Assembly (NCBI GenBank): GCA_030849075.1
Contig: JASAOO010003363.1
Location: 1 to 47,307, forward strand
Direction of reading: 5' to 3'
Length of the DNA: 47,307 nucleotides
DNA from: Zelonia costaricensis
Taxonomy: Eukaryota; Euglenozoa; Kinetoplastea; Trypanosomatida; Trypanosomatidae
Shown: in pieces, positions 1 through 7,900 of the stretch
Numbering within the stretch: the first letter of the stretch is position 1
Layout: each line of letters starts with the position of its first letter
Notes under the pieces: generated by a model
Seen by the model: only the letters and a program-made list of their open reading frames with translations
Told to the model about the DNA's origin: nothing
Databases searched by the model: none
Program-made: the position numbers and the translations under genes

Positions 1-624
1 CTCGCTGGCTGCGGCATCGGCGCCCATGCCTTCCGCTTCACCCTCCAGCCCGGCAAGGTGAAGTGCTTCACCAGCGAGCAGCCCGAGGGCGGCCGCTACG
101 AGCTGCGGTACCGCATGGTGCGCAGCCTCACCCCGTTCGTGTCCGTCGCCGTCACCTCGCGCAGTGGCCGCGTTCTGATGGAGCACGAGACGGCCCAGCC
201 CGATGCGAAGGAGATCATCACGGTGAAGCAGAACAGCGTCATCTCGATCTGCTTCCACACCGCCGAGAAGGCAGCCGCGGCGGCCACCTCCCTGAACGTG
301 TCGCTCGATATCGTGGACGCCGAGGATGCCGAGCTGACGCGCATGAAGAAGCAGAGCTACAGCACGAGCAGCCCCATCACGCTGGGCTCTGGCAAGGGCA
401 GCGGGGCGATGCAGCAGATGCGCTACATCTACGACACCATCGCCGCGACCCGCAGCTCCTTCATCTCCCTCACCCGTGCTGACGAGGATGTGCGGTTCTC
501 CCTCATGGAGGCGGAGCGCTTCTCCTGGACCTTCATCAACGTGTTCGTCGGCTTCGGCATCGCCATCGCGGTTGGGTCGTTTGTGCGGATGCGCCTATAC
601 ATGCGGAAGATGAAGATGCTCTGA
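1..624 (+). CDS. p24/emp24 family GOLD-domain transmembrane protein, 5'-truncated
   Basis: The frame is open from base 1 to the TGA at 622-624, giving 207 visible residues; the signal peptide and start codon lie outside the window. What remains is a GOLD domain, with the family hallmark FTLQPGKVKCF near residues 13-23 including the conserved Cys. A linker helix follows, then one membrane span near residues 177-195, then a short basic cytosolic tail (RMRLYMRKMKML). That order is typical of p24 proteins, type I cargo adaptors that cycle between ER and Golgi in COPI/COPII vesicles. The tail lacks an obvious KKxx or FF ending, so the sorting signal is either non-canonical or read from the basic/aromatic residues. 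Which p24 subfamily it belongs to cannot be told from this fragment. Confidence 0.9.
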   Translation, partial: LAGCGIGAHAFRFTLQPGKVKCFTSEQPEGGRYELRYRMVRSLTPFVSVAVTSRSGRVLMEHETAQPDAKEIITVKQNSVISICFHTAEKAAAAATSLNVSLDIVDAEDAELTRMKKQSYSTSSPITLGSGKGSGAMQQMRYIYDTIAATRSSFISLTRADEDVRFSLMEAERFSWTFINVFVGFGIAIAVGSFVRMRLYMRKMKML

Positions 625-2028
625 GAGGCTGCAGCAGCGGCGGCGGCGGCGTCGGCAGGGCCGCCCTAATGAAGGATAAAGAAGACGCAGCCGCGGAGGC
701 GCGGACGCATGCACATGTTTGCGTGTGTGTGTGTGTGTGTGTGTGTGTCCCCGTTTCGGTGGTCTCGTGCTGCATCTCTGTGAGTTGTCGATTTTCTCTT
801 TGTTCCTGTTTTGTGGTTTTCACTTCCGCCGTTTTTCCGCGGCTCTCTCTCTCCCTCCCTTGGCTCCCCCTCCCAATGGCGTCGTTGATGTGTCTAGCCC
901 TCGCTCGTACGTGTGTCTGCGTGGCTGTGTCTCTCTGCGTGTGTCTCTGCGTGTGTTGGTGTGTAGGCGTGTGGCGGGCTGGACGAAAAGGACTCTCTCT
1001 CTTGCTTCTGTGCTTTCTTTCTAAGAGGCAGTGCTGGAGTGAGTCGTGCTGCTGTTGTTGGCCGCAACCTCTCCTCTCCCTCTCCACGCCTCCTCCCCCA
1101 AGCTCCGTCCCTTATCATGCTCCCCCCCCCCTGCCCGCGCCCCGCCTTTGCGAGTTTCCCGCTTGTGCTCCCGCGCAGGTTTCGGCTTGAATGTCTACTA
1201 CCCACTTTCTCCACCCTTGTGTATGCGTCCGCCACTTGTCTTTTTTCGGTTTCTCTCCCAGCGTTTGTGTTGACAGCCGGAGCGTTGAAGAATACCCTTC
1301 CCCCACCCCGCCCTCTTCACCGACGCATGCAGCGCCTCGAGCTCGTTCCTTGAGGTGGTGCACGATATGCATGGCGGTGAGGCGTGCGCACCCGGTCGGT
1401 GACGCCTGGCGGACGGTGCCTCTTGGGCCCCCATCTTCTCCGTCACCGGGCCACCCTTTGCGTACTGCGCCAGTGGCAGAGGGTTCCCCCCCCCTCCCCT
1501 TGTTCGCCCACAGCACTGGCCAACAGCTTTACGGCAACATGCTCCCTGCCCCGACTCTCCTCCCACACCCGATCGTGTCCCCTCCTCGACCCCAACGCTT
1601 CTACCACAACCAACCGCACTCTCCTCCCATCTCCACTTCCCCGGCGGCTGCAGCTCCCCACGGCCACCGCAACACACGCTCAGCCCCCCCCCCTTTCCCC
1701 CCCACTCCCCACCCCCATTCCTTCGCACGTCCACGCTCGCCATCCACGGCATCGTGATTCCCTTGTTTCGCACTTAGCTACGTCACCTTCCTCCCTCTCT
1801 TGTCCCGGTGCCCCCATCCCACCCGGCGCACTTGTTGGCCCCTCGTCCGCTTCTCCAGCGCCGGCGCGAGCAGACCACTCCCGTAGCCCATCTACTTCTC
1901 CCCTCCACACCCACCGACGCACACGGGACGTGACTTGCCGCAACGACCTTCTGCTGCGCTCCCGCAGCCCCAGCTTCACGCGGACAACGATAAATAAGAT
2001 AAACCCGCGTTGCGCTTGACCAGCGACG
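625..2028. other. intergenic region, no gene seen
   Basis: It holds a (GT)13 tract and long C- and CT-rich stretches. Open frames here translate into Pro/Ser/Thr or Val/Cys low-complexity sequence and differ from the neighbouring genes in codon use. It is best read as the 3' UTR of the p24 gene plus the spacer and leader of the next gene. Several pyrimidine-AG acceptors are possible between about 1780 and 1975, and I cannot choose between them. Confidence 0.75.
723..748 (+). repeat. (GT)13 microsatellite
   Basis: This is an uninterrupted GT dinucleotide run in the presumed 3' UTR of the p24 gene. Confidence 0.97.
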
Positions 2029-2382
2029 ATGCAGGCGTGGCTGATCGCGGTGATTGTGGTGTCGGCGGTGAGCACTTTGTACTTCGTCATCGGCATCGCC
2101 GTGCGCTATCACAGCGGCCTGCACCACTGCCCCGAAGTGCTGCCCAACTACCGACTGTGGTGCGGAATTCTCGACTTCTGCGCTCGCGTCGCGACGTGCG
2201 GTCGCTGGCGCGTCTCCTTCGACCGCAGCAACCGTGCGAGCGGCATCGCCGTGCTGCCCAGCCGCCCCGGCGTCGCGGCCTCCGCGCGGGGGGTCCAGTT
2301 CGAGCTCCTCGCGAGTGACGCTGACGACGACTACGACGTCAACCGCGCAATGCAGCCCGCAGAAGTCGTGGTGAAGTACTAG
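2029..2382 (+). CDS. small single-pass membrane protein resembling a mannose-6-phosphate-receptor/ATG27 tail
   Basis: 117 aa from the ATG at 2029. An in-frame TGA at 2017-2019 excludes a longer N-terminus without splicing. Residues 4-26 form one hydrophobic span, followed by a juxtamembrane segment reading VIGIAVRYHSG, then VLPNYRLW. The pattern Gly-x-x-x-Arg-Tyr, then Gly, then (I/L/V)-P-N-x-x-x-W is what I expect just after the membrane span of cation-dependent mannose-6-phosphate-receptor-like proteins and the related ATG27 group. No lumenal lectin-like domain is present. The end of the tail holds an acidic stretch (SDADDDYDV) that could be a sorting signal. The membrane topology is visible in the sequence; the family link rests on a short motif. 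It could instead be an unrelated kinetoplastid membrane protein. Confidence 0.75.
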   Translation: MQAWLIAVIVVSAVSTLYFVIGIAVRYHSGLHHCPEVLPNYRLWCGILDFCARVATCGRWRVSFDRSNRASGIAVLPSRPGVAASARGVQFELLASDADDDYDVNRAMQPAEVVVKY

Positions 2383-2870
2383 TCGAGGCTCTCACGTCCA
2401 CAAGGGGAACGGGAAGGACGGCTTGGCGGTTCTCCGTGGCCTCTGCGCTGACGTTGCTATCTCTCTTTCTCTCTGTGCGTGTGTGCCTCCGATCCCTGCT
2501 TCTACCGTAGACCTGGGCAGGCGGAGCGTCTGTGTTGCTTGTTGTGCCTGCGCCGCTGCACGTCTCGCACCCCCCTCCCCCCCCCCTGGTCTCCTCCCTT
2601 CCGCTGCCGCCAGGCCCATCATGCGCCCTCAGTGTTTTCTTCTCCTTGTTCTGCTGTACCCGTCTATCTCCCCCCTGTGAGGACTCCCGCCGAGCCTCAC
2701 ACGCTCTCACCCCCGCACCCCCCCCTCTTGGTCTTGCGACGCTGCGTGTGGTGGCGTGCGCGCCGAACGCGTGCGGGAGTGGCAGCGACATGAAAGAAGG
2801 CACTTCGTGGGGTTCCACGAAAGCTGATCTCTTCCTGAGCTTTGTGTGTGCTCCAATTGCCTCGATCCGA

Positions 2871-2908
2871 GTGGGTGTGTGCGTGTGTGTGTGTGTGTGC
2901 GTGTGTGT
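2871..2908 (+). repeat. interrupted (TG)n tract
   Basis: A TG-rich microsatellite broken by GG and GC units, lying between two genes. Confidence 0.9.
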
Positions 2909-3676
2909 CGCTGCCCCTCAACCCTTCTTCGCTGTGCTTACCTTTTCGTTTCTTTGCGCCTAGCTTCACGTTGCCTTGCCCCTCCCCCTCAACCCTGTCC
3001 TCCACACTCACGTACGCACACTCGCCCCTCCGCTCCATCCCTCTATCTCTCTCTCTCGACCATCATCTCTGCCCGCATCGCGAAGTCGGTGACGGCGGGG
3101 AAGGGGGGCACAGACGAAGGTCACCGCATCTCACGGCACCTTACTTCTACTGGTTGTGCGGCACGAATGCCAAAGTGCACTCCGCAAAGTCCAGTCCACC
3201 CACCCTCCCGCATCCCCATCCCTTCGCTCTCTGCCTCTTTCTCTCTCTACCTGTGCTCCTCACTTGCCACGGAGTAGCGGGAAATAGAGTGTCCCCACCA
3301 CCAACACTGTGCCCCCCCCCTCCTCCCCCATCCGCTTCTCCGTAAGTTGTGTCGTGGGTTGAGGGATGGGCCGCCGTCCTGCACGCGCACCCCGGAGACG
3401 ATCGCTCCTTCATCCCACCTCACGTCACGCCAGCCCAGCGCTGACGGTGTATAGGTCGCGTGCATGCCTCTGCCTTGCCGACTCGTCAGCACACTTCATC
3501 TCTCGACTCGCTTCGCCCCCCCCCCCTGCTTTGCCCTTCCACTACGAGCAACAATCGCGAAGCGACCACGCGAGGAGGCGCAAACAAGCACACATACACA
3601 CGCCGCGGCCACTTGGAGCTGACCCCCGTGACTCCCCTCCTCCCCCCCCCCCTCCCTCACCCCTCGCCCTTCACCC

Positions 3677-3691
3677 AGCATCTCCTTGCAG
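3677..3691 (+). promoter_or_regulatory. probable spliced-leader acceptor(s) for the polymerase gene
   Basis: After a long C/T tract (about 3630-3676), AG occurs at 3677-3678 and again at 3690-3691 in TCTCCTTGCAG. Either site would leave a leader of about 150 nt before the ATG at 3838. This is a prediction from pattern only. Confidence 0.5.
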
Positions 3692-3837
3692 ACACCAACT
3701 CCGGTAGTTGCCACCCAGTCGCGTGGCCAACGCTGAAGCGGACATCAACACCGTCGTCGTCCACACGTGCCCACACCAGCACCGCAGCCGGTTAGCCAGC
3801 ACTGACGCCGACCCTATCGGTGCCCGCAGCCGACGTC

Positions 3838-6800
3838 ATGGCACACCGCACGCCGCAGGAGGAGGCGCTGCTCTACTGGCTGGAGGCGGCATGCACCGTC
3901 CGCGCACCCCTGCCGGTCACCGCCACCGCCCCCTCTCCCACGCCGCAGCCGCCGTCGCCATCGCCGTCACCGCCTCCCGCACCGGACGCCACGGACGCGC
4001 AGGCGACGGAGAGCTGCGCAGAGCACCCACATCAAGACGACCACCACAGCCACAGCCGCCGTCAGCACAGTGCGCCGCCAGTCTCGCGCCGCGTGCCCGT
4101 TGCCGATGCGATGCCGCTCTTCAATGCGCTCGTGGCGGGTCGACTGGGCCCCGTAGCGGTGGATGTGCGACTTGACGGGCACGTGGACCTGCTCACCAAC
4201 CCACGGTTGTTCGAGTCCACCCTGGACGCGTACGACAAGCTCAGCTCCAGCGTCCTGCGCACCGCTCTTGCGAACGTGCAGCCCTTCTTTCTGCTGCCGC
4301 ACGCCGCGGAGGCGCGGGCAGGGGGGCTGCCAAGTGCCGAGAGCGCACAGAGTCCGCCGACCACGGGACCGCCCGCCTCTCTGACGGTTTACACGATGGA
4401 CCCCAGCAACGACTACCCGGTTCTCCCGCTGCTCGCACAGCTCCTGCGTGCGCCCGCCGTCACGAAGCTGCTCCTGCACGGGCGGCTGCTGTACCGGCTG
4501 CTGTTCCTCTTCCTCGGCACCGACCGCGTCGACGTGAGCAACGTGGTGGAGCTGGGCGTGTGGTCTGCGCTGGGGCGGCAGCTCCGCCTCGTGCGCGCCG
4601 CTGCGTCGCAGCTGCCGCGCGACGGTGTGTCGCAGGTGGCGGAGGCGGAGCAGGCGCTTCCCCCAGAGGCGGCGCGGCTGCTCACGGAAGAGACGCGCGC
4701 CTTCGCCCAGCAGCTGAGTCGCGACGTGGAGCAGCAGCAGCAGCCACATCACGATGGCTCTACGGCTGCTCTCGCGGCGGTGCGGTACAGCTCAGAGGAG
4801 CCCGAGGCGGGCGACGACGCGGAGGCCACGCCGACCCCGACACCGCCGCCGCCGCCGGGCGAAGAAGCTGGTGCGGCACGCTCGAGTGCGTCGCGCGCAG
4901 CGTCGCCGTCGCTAGCAGCAGACCTTGTCGGAGCGGATGTGGAGGCAAAGGAGGCCGCCGTGGACGCCGTTCAGCTCCTGCGCCATGTGCGGCCGATCGG
5001 TACCGGCGGTGGGGCTGGCTACCGCGCGACAGGGGACGGTCGCGAGGGGCTCGCACATGCTGGACGGAAGCGAGCTCGCACTGCACTTCACGCGCCGCCG
5101 CCGACGCAGGACGCCACGATTGCTTCCGCGTCGAGTACCACTGCGCTGGCTGACGTCTACCACGCGCTGCGGTCCGTGACGCTCTTCGCGGCCTACGTGT
5201 TGCCGGAGCTGACGGAGTCGCTGCACTCTGACGCGGCGGGGTCGCGACCCGCTCCGCTTCGGCAGCAGCGAAGTAGCATGGACCGTCGCGGTGCCCCCGC
5301 TCCCGCAGCAGACCGTCCGCACCGCCTCTCCCCCACCGGGCTGTGCACGCAGCGCACCTACGTGGAGTTCCTCTGCGAGCTCATGACGTACCACGGCGTG
5401 TTCGTGAGTGAGGCGCACACGCACGCCATGATGGCGGTGCTGGAAGTGCAGATGACCACCATCGAGGACCTCGGCCTGCGGCTTGCGGCGGCCGTGTGCG
5501 CGGGCACCCCGGACACCTCGGCACAAGGTGGCAGCGGCGACGGCGACGGTGCCAACAGTGGAAACGAAGCGCAATGGAGCATGGACCTCGTGCACCGATG
5601 TCTGCGCCGGCTACCAGTCAACTGGGTTGCTCTCTCGCCCAGCAGGGTCGACGTCACGTACCTTCGGCTGCTTGCGGGTGCCGCTGCGCACCACGCCAAC
5701 GCAGCCGAGGCGGGGCTGCTGCGACTTGGCTGCCAGCTTGTGTGCGCGTGGATGGCGTACCAAGACCGTGTCGGCACGCGGACGTGGCTCAGCACCCGCT
5801 TCAGCGCCGTCGCAGACCACATGCACGTCCGCGTGCTGGAGCGGCCCGCGGAGTCTACCCTGTCGTCGTCGTCACGGCCGTCGCGTGGTGCGCCAGCGGC
5901 GGAATGCCAAGTGTGCTACTCTGTCCACCCCAGCTGGCTCCTCCACAACTCCGTGACGGGCCGCATCAACTCCGCTGCGCCGAACGTGCAGAACATTGCC
6001 AAGGCCCCGCCCCGCACCACCCTCACCGTGCGCGATCTCGCCGCCACTCGACAGACCGCAATACGCAGCGTGAGCGTCAGCAGCAGCAGCAGCTACGCCG
6101 AGGGTCGCGAAGCATCTCGTGCGTACGATCACGTTGACGTGCCGACGCAGGACGATGTGCGGCGCTGGTTGGCGCTGGCAGAGACCGGCGCCGCCGTCAC
6201 CGCCTCGTCGCCGCTGCTGCCGCCGCTCTTCCCGGAGCACCCGCAGTGGACGATGCGGCACCTCTACCGTGCGCCGCCGGGCTGCGTGCTGCTCTCCTTC
6301 GACTTCAACCAGCTCGAGCTCCGCCTGCTCGCCCACCTCAGCGGCGACGCCGCGCTGCAGCGGGACCTCTCGCAGGAGGTCGACGTGCTCGCGCTCGTGA
6401 CGGCGAGCGTGCTGCGCCTCTCCTCCTTCGAGGAGGTGCAGCCGCAGCAGCGGCAGGCTGTCAAGGTCATCGTCTACGGCCTCCTGTACGGCATGGGGCC
6501 GAAGCTGATGGACGAGCGCATTCGCAAGCTCACGGACGAATTCGCCGCCACCGCTGCATCTTCCCCATCGGGCACCACCAGCGCCGCCGCGGCGGCGACG
6601 GCGCCGCTCTCCGCGCACGAGCTGCTTGGCCGCGTCTACCAGCTGTACCCCCGCATCGAGAGCTACCTGCGCGCGACTCGGCAGGAGGCGCTGCGCAGCT
6701 TCACAGTGGAAACTCTCTCCGGGCTGAAGAGCCTCGCCGGTGAGCCCGACGCCAACCGGCGCAAGCAGCGCGGCATCGCGATGGCGGTGCAGGGCGGGGC

Positions 6801-7095
6801 AGCCGACATCCTGCACGCCGGCATGGTCGCCGTGCACCAGCATCGGCACCACTTTGTGCCGTACCTGCCCGCGGCCCCGCTCGCGCTCATGATGACCATC
6901 CACGACGAGCTCGTCTACGCCGTGCCCCGCGTTGCCGTCGACGCCGTGGCGAGCGAGGTAAAGCGGATTCTCGAAGCCCAGGCGCGGGCGCTTCGCCTGG
7001 CCGTCCCGCTGCCGGTGTCGGTGCGTATTGGGCAGCTCTTCGGGAACCTCGTGGACTACCGCCCAGACGAGGAGGAGGAGGAGCAGGAGGGCTGA
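3838..7095 (+). CDS. POLQ-like: DNA polymerase theta-like, family A polymerase domain only
   Basis: 1085 aa from the first ATG (3838); the frame extends 18 nt further to a GTG that is not needed. The C-terminal half is a family A polymerase. It has TGR...PNVQNI from residue 707, motif A DFNQLELR at 822-829, motif B RQAVKVIVYGLLYG from 872 and motif C HDE at 1022-1024. The spacer before motif A, the phrase MRHLYRAPPG and the sequence YGLLYGMG after motif B match DNA polymerase theta better than bacterial Pol I. There is no helicase half, in keeping with trypanosomatids carrying the theta helicase and polymerase as separate genes. The N-terminal half probably holds a dead exonuclease fold loaded with Ala/Pro/Gln inserts. 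The expected role is microhomology-mediated end joining or lesion bypass. Compared with human theta, motif A has F-N in place of Y-S, and the GRRR loop before the O-helix partner segment is not recognisable. Confidence 0.9.
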   Translation: MAHRTPQEEALLYWLEAACTVRAPLPVTATAPSPTPQPPSPSPSPPPAPDATDAQATESCAEHPHQDDHHSHSRRQHSAPPVSRRVPVADAMPLFNALVAGRLGPVAVDVRLDGHVDLLTNPRLFESTLDAYDKLSSSVLRTALANVQPFFLLPHAAEARAGGLPSAESAQSPPTTGPPASLTVYTMDPSNDYPVLPLLAQLLRAPAVTKLLLHGRLLYRLLFLFLGTDRVDVSNVVELGVWSALGRQLRLVRAAASQLPRDGVSQVAEAEQALPPEAARLLTEETRAFAQQLSRDVEQQQQPHHDGSTAALAAVRYSSEEPEAGDDAEATPTPTPPPPPGEEAGAARSSASRAASPSLAADLVGADVEAKEAAVDAVQLLRHVRPIGTGGGAGYRATGDGREGLAHAGRKRARTALHAPPPTQDATIASASSTTALADVYHALRSVTLFAAYVLPELTESLHSDAAGSRPAPLRQQRSSMDRRGAPAPAADRPHRLSPTGLCTQRTYVEFLCELMTYHGVFVSEAHTHAMMAVLEVQMTTIEDLGLRLAAAVCAGTPDTSAQGGSGDGDGANSGNEAQWSMDLVHRCLRRLPVNWVALSPSRVDVTYLRLLAGAAAHHANAAEAGLLRLGCQLVCAWMAYQDRVGTRTWLSTRFSAVADHMHVRVLERPAESTLSSSSRPSRGAPAAECQVCYSVHPSWLLHNSVTGRINSAAPNVQNIAKAPPRTTLTVRDLAATRQTAIRSVSVSSSSSYAEGREASRAYDHVDVPTQDDVRRWLALAETGAAVTASSPLLPPLFPEHPQWTMRHLYRAPPGCVLLSFDFNQLELRLLAHLSGDAALQRDLSQEVDVLALVTASVLRLSSFEEVQPQQRQAVKVIVYGLLYGMGPKLMDERIRKLTDEFAATAASSPSGTTSAAAAATAPLSAHELLGRVYQLYPRIESYLRATRQEALRSFTVETLSGLKSLAGEPDANRRKQRGIAMAVQGGAADILHAGMVAVHQHRHHFVPYLPAAPLALMMTIHDELVYAVPRVAVDAVASEVKRILEAQARALRLAVPLPVSVRIGQLFGNLVDYRPDEEEEEQEG

Positions 7096-7380
7096 CCTCT
7101 GCTTCTCCCAGCTTGGGTCTTCTTGCACGCCGCCATCAGCCTCACGTGGTGATGCGCCTTCTCCTGCGTCAACCACTCAACTCTACTTGTACCACTCACG
7201 TCATAGATCACGCAGGAGACGACGTTTATGCGACCTCTCGAGGAGTCGGCGTCGCACCCGACCTGGCACAAGCTTTCATCTCCCAAAAGCTACTCCGGCA
7301 CGCCGCATCGTGTGCCCAGGGACGCAAGCCCCAGCCTCTTCCTTTCCGCATGTGCCTGTGTGCCTGTGTGCCTCTGTGCC

Positions 7381-7405
7381 TGTGTGTGTGTGTGTGCGTG
7401 TGTGT
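7381..7405 (+). repeat. (TG)n tract
   Basis: A TG microsatellite with one GC interruption in the 3' UTR of the polymerase gene. Confidence 0.9.
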
Positions 7406-7713
7406 TGCCGTGTTGGAGTCTCAACTCGAGCATGACCCGTGAGCTCATTGCCAAGACAGCTCGATGTCCTTTTCGCTTTGGCGTTGCGTAGCGGTGTGCA
7501 TGTATGCGGGGTGTGCGCTGTACCGAACGACAACTCCTCCCCCCTCCCTCCCGTCATACGACCTCCTCTGTTTCGTTCTTCTGCCTTGTCACTGTCAAGC
7601 AGCCCTTTGCCCGCTGGTGTGGCCCATCGTGTTGCATCACCGACGGCGGCAACACGGACGGTGCGCTTTGCTGGGCACACGAGCTGCCATCGACACCGCC
7701 CGCGTTCTTAGCC

Positions 7714-7743
7714 ATCTCTCCTCTTTGTTTTTTTCCGCTTTAG
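7714..7743 (+). promoter_or_regulatory. probable spliced-leader acceptor for the FG-PCI gene
   Basis: A T-rich pyrimidine tract, including CTCTTTGTTTTTTTCC, ends at TTTAG with the AG at 7742-7743. The next gene's ATG is 157 nt downstream. It is one of the clearest acceptor signals in the window. Confidence 0.7.
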
Positions 7744-7841
7744 GAACCGCGTCACTGACTTGCCTGGACGCCGCGAGGTCCCACACCGAGTGGCTCTCTG
7801 CGAGTGTCAAGGGAAGGGCATTCACGCCTTCTCGCTCGCTC

Positions 7842-7845
7842 GCCC

Positions 7846-7876
<31 letters not shown>

Positions 7877-7882
7877 CGCGCG
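7842..7882 (+). repeat. (CCCA)n-(CA)n-(CG)n compound repeat in a 5' leader
   Basis: Adjacent CCCA, CA and CG short repeats end 18 nt before the ATG at 7901, so they would sit in the mature leader if the acceptor at 7743 is used. Confidence 0.9.
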
Positions 7883-7900
7883 TACACGAGTTTATCAGCC

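Larger units (their letters stand above)
2383..3837. other. intergenic region, no gene seen
   Basis: 1.45 kb of CT-rich DNA with an interrupted TG tract at 2871-2908 and several C runs. I see no frame with normal protein composition. It should contain the 3' UTR of the small membrane protein and the leader of the polymerase gene. Confidence 0.75.
7096..7900. other. intergenic region, no gene seen
   Basis: This holds the 3' UTR of the polymerase gene, a TG tract at 7381-7405, a strong polypyrimidine-AG at 7714-7743, and a leader rich in CCCA/CA/CG repeats before the next ATG. A minus-strand ORF crossing from the polymerase gene into this region is a GC3 shadow. Confidence 0.75.

Noticed and set aside
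1384..2019. 211-codon + frame between the p24 and small membrane protein genes
   Set aside because: It is Pro/Ser/Thr/Arg/His-rich, translated from CT-rich spacer, with no folded segment.
5872..7176. 434-codon minus-strand frame opposite the polymerase domain
   Set aside because: It is the antisense shadow of the polymerase motifs, with no recognisable domain of its own.
7842..7875. CRISPR-like or telomere-like repeat array
   Set aside because: The units are simple CCCA and CA dinucleotide/tetranucleotide repeats without spacers, common in spacers of this genome.
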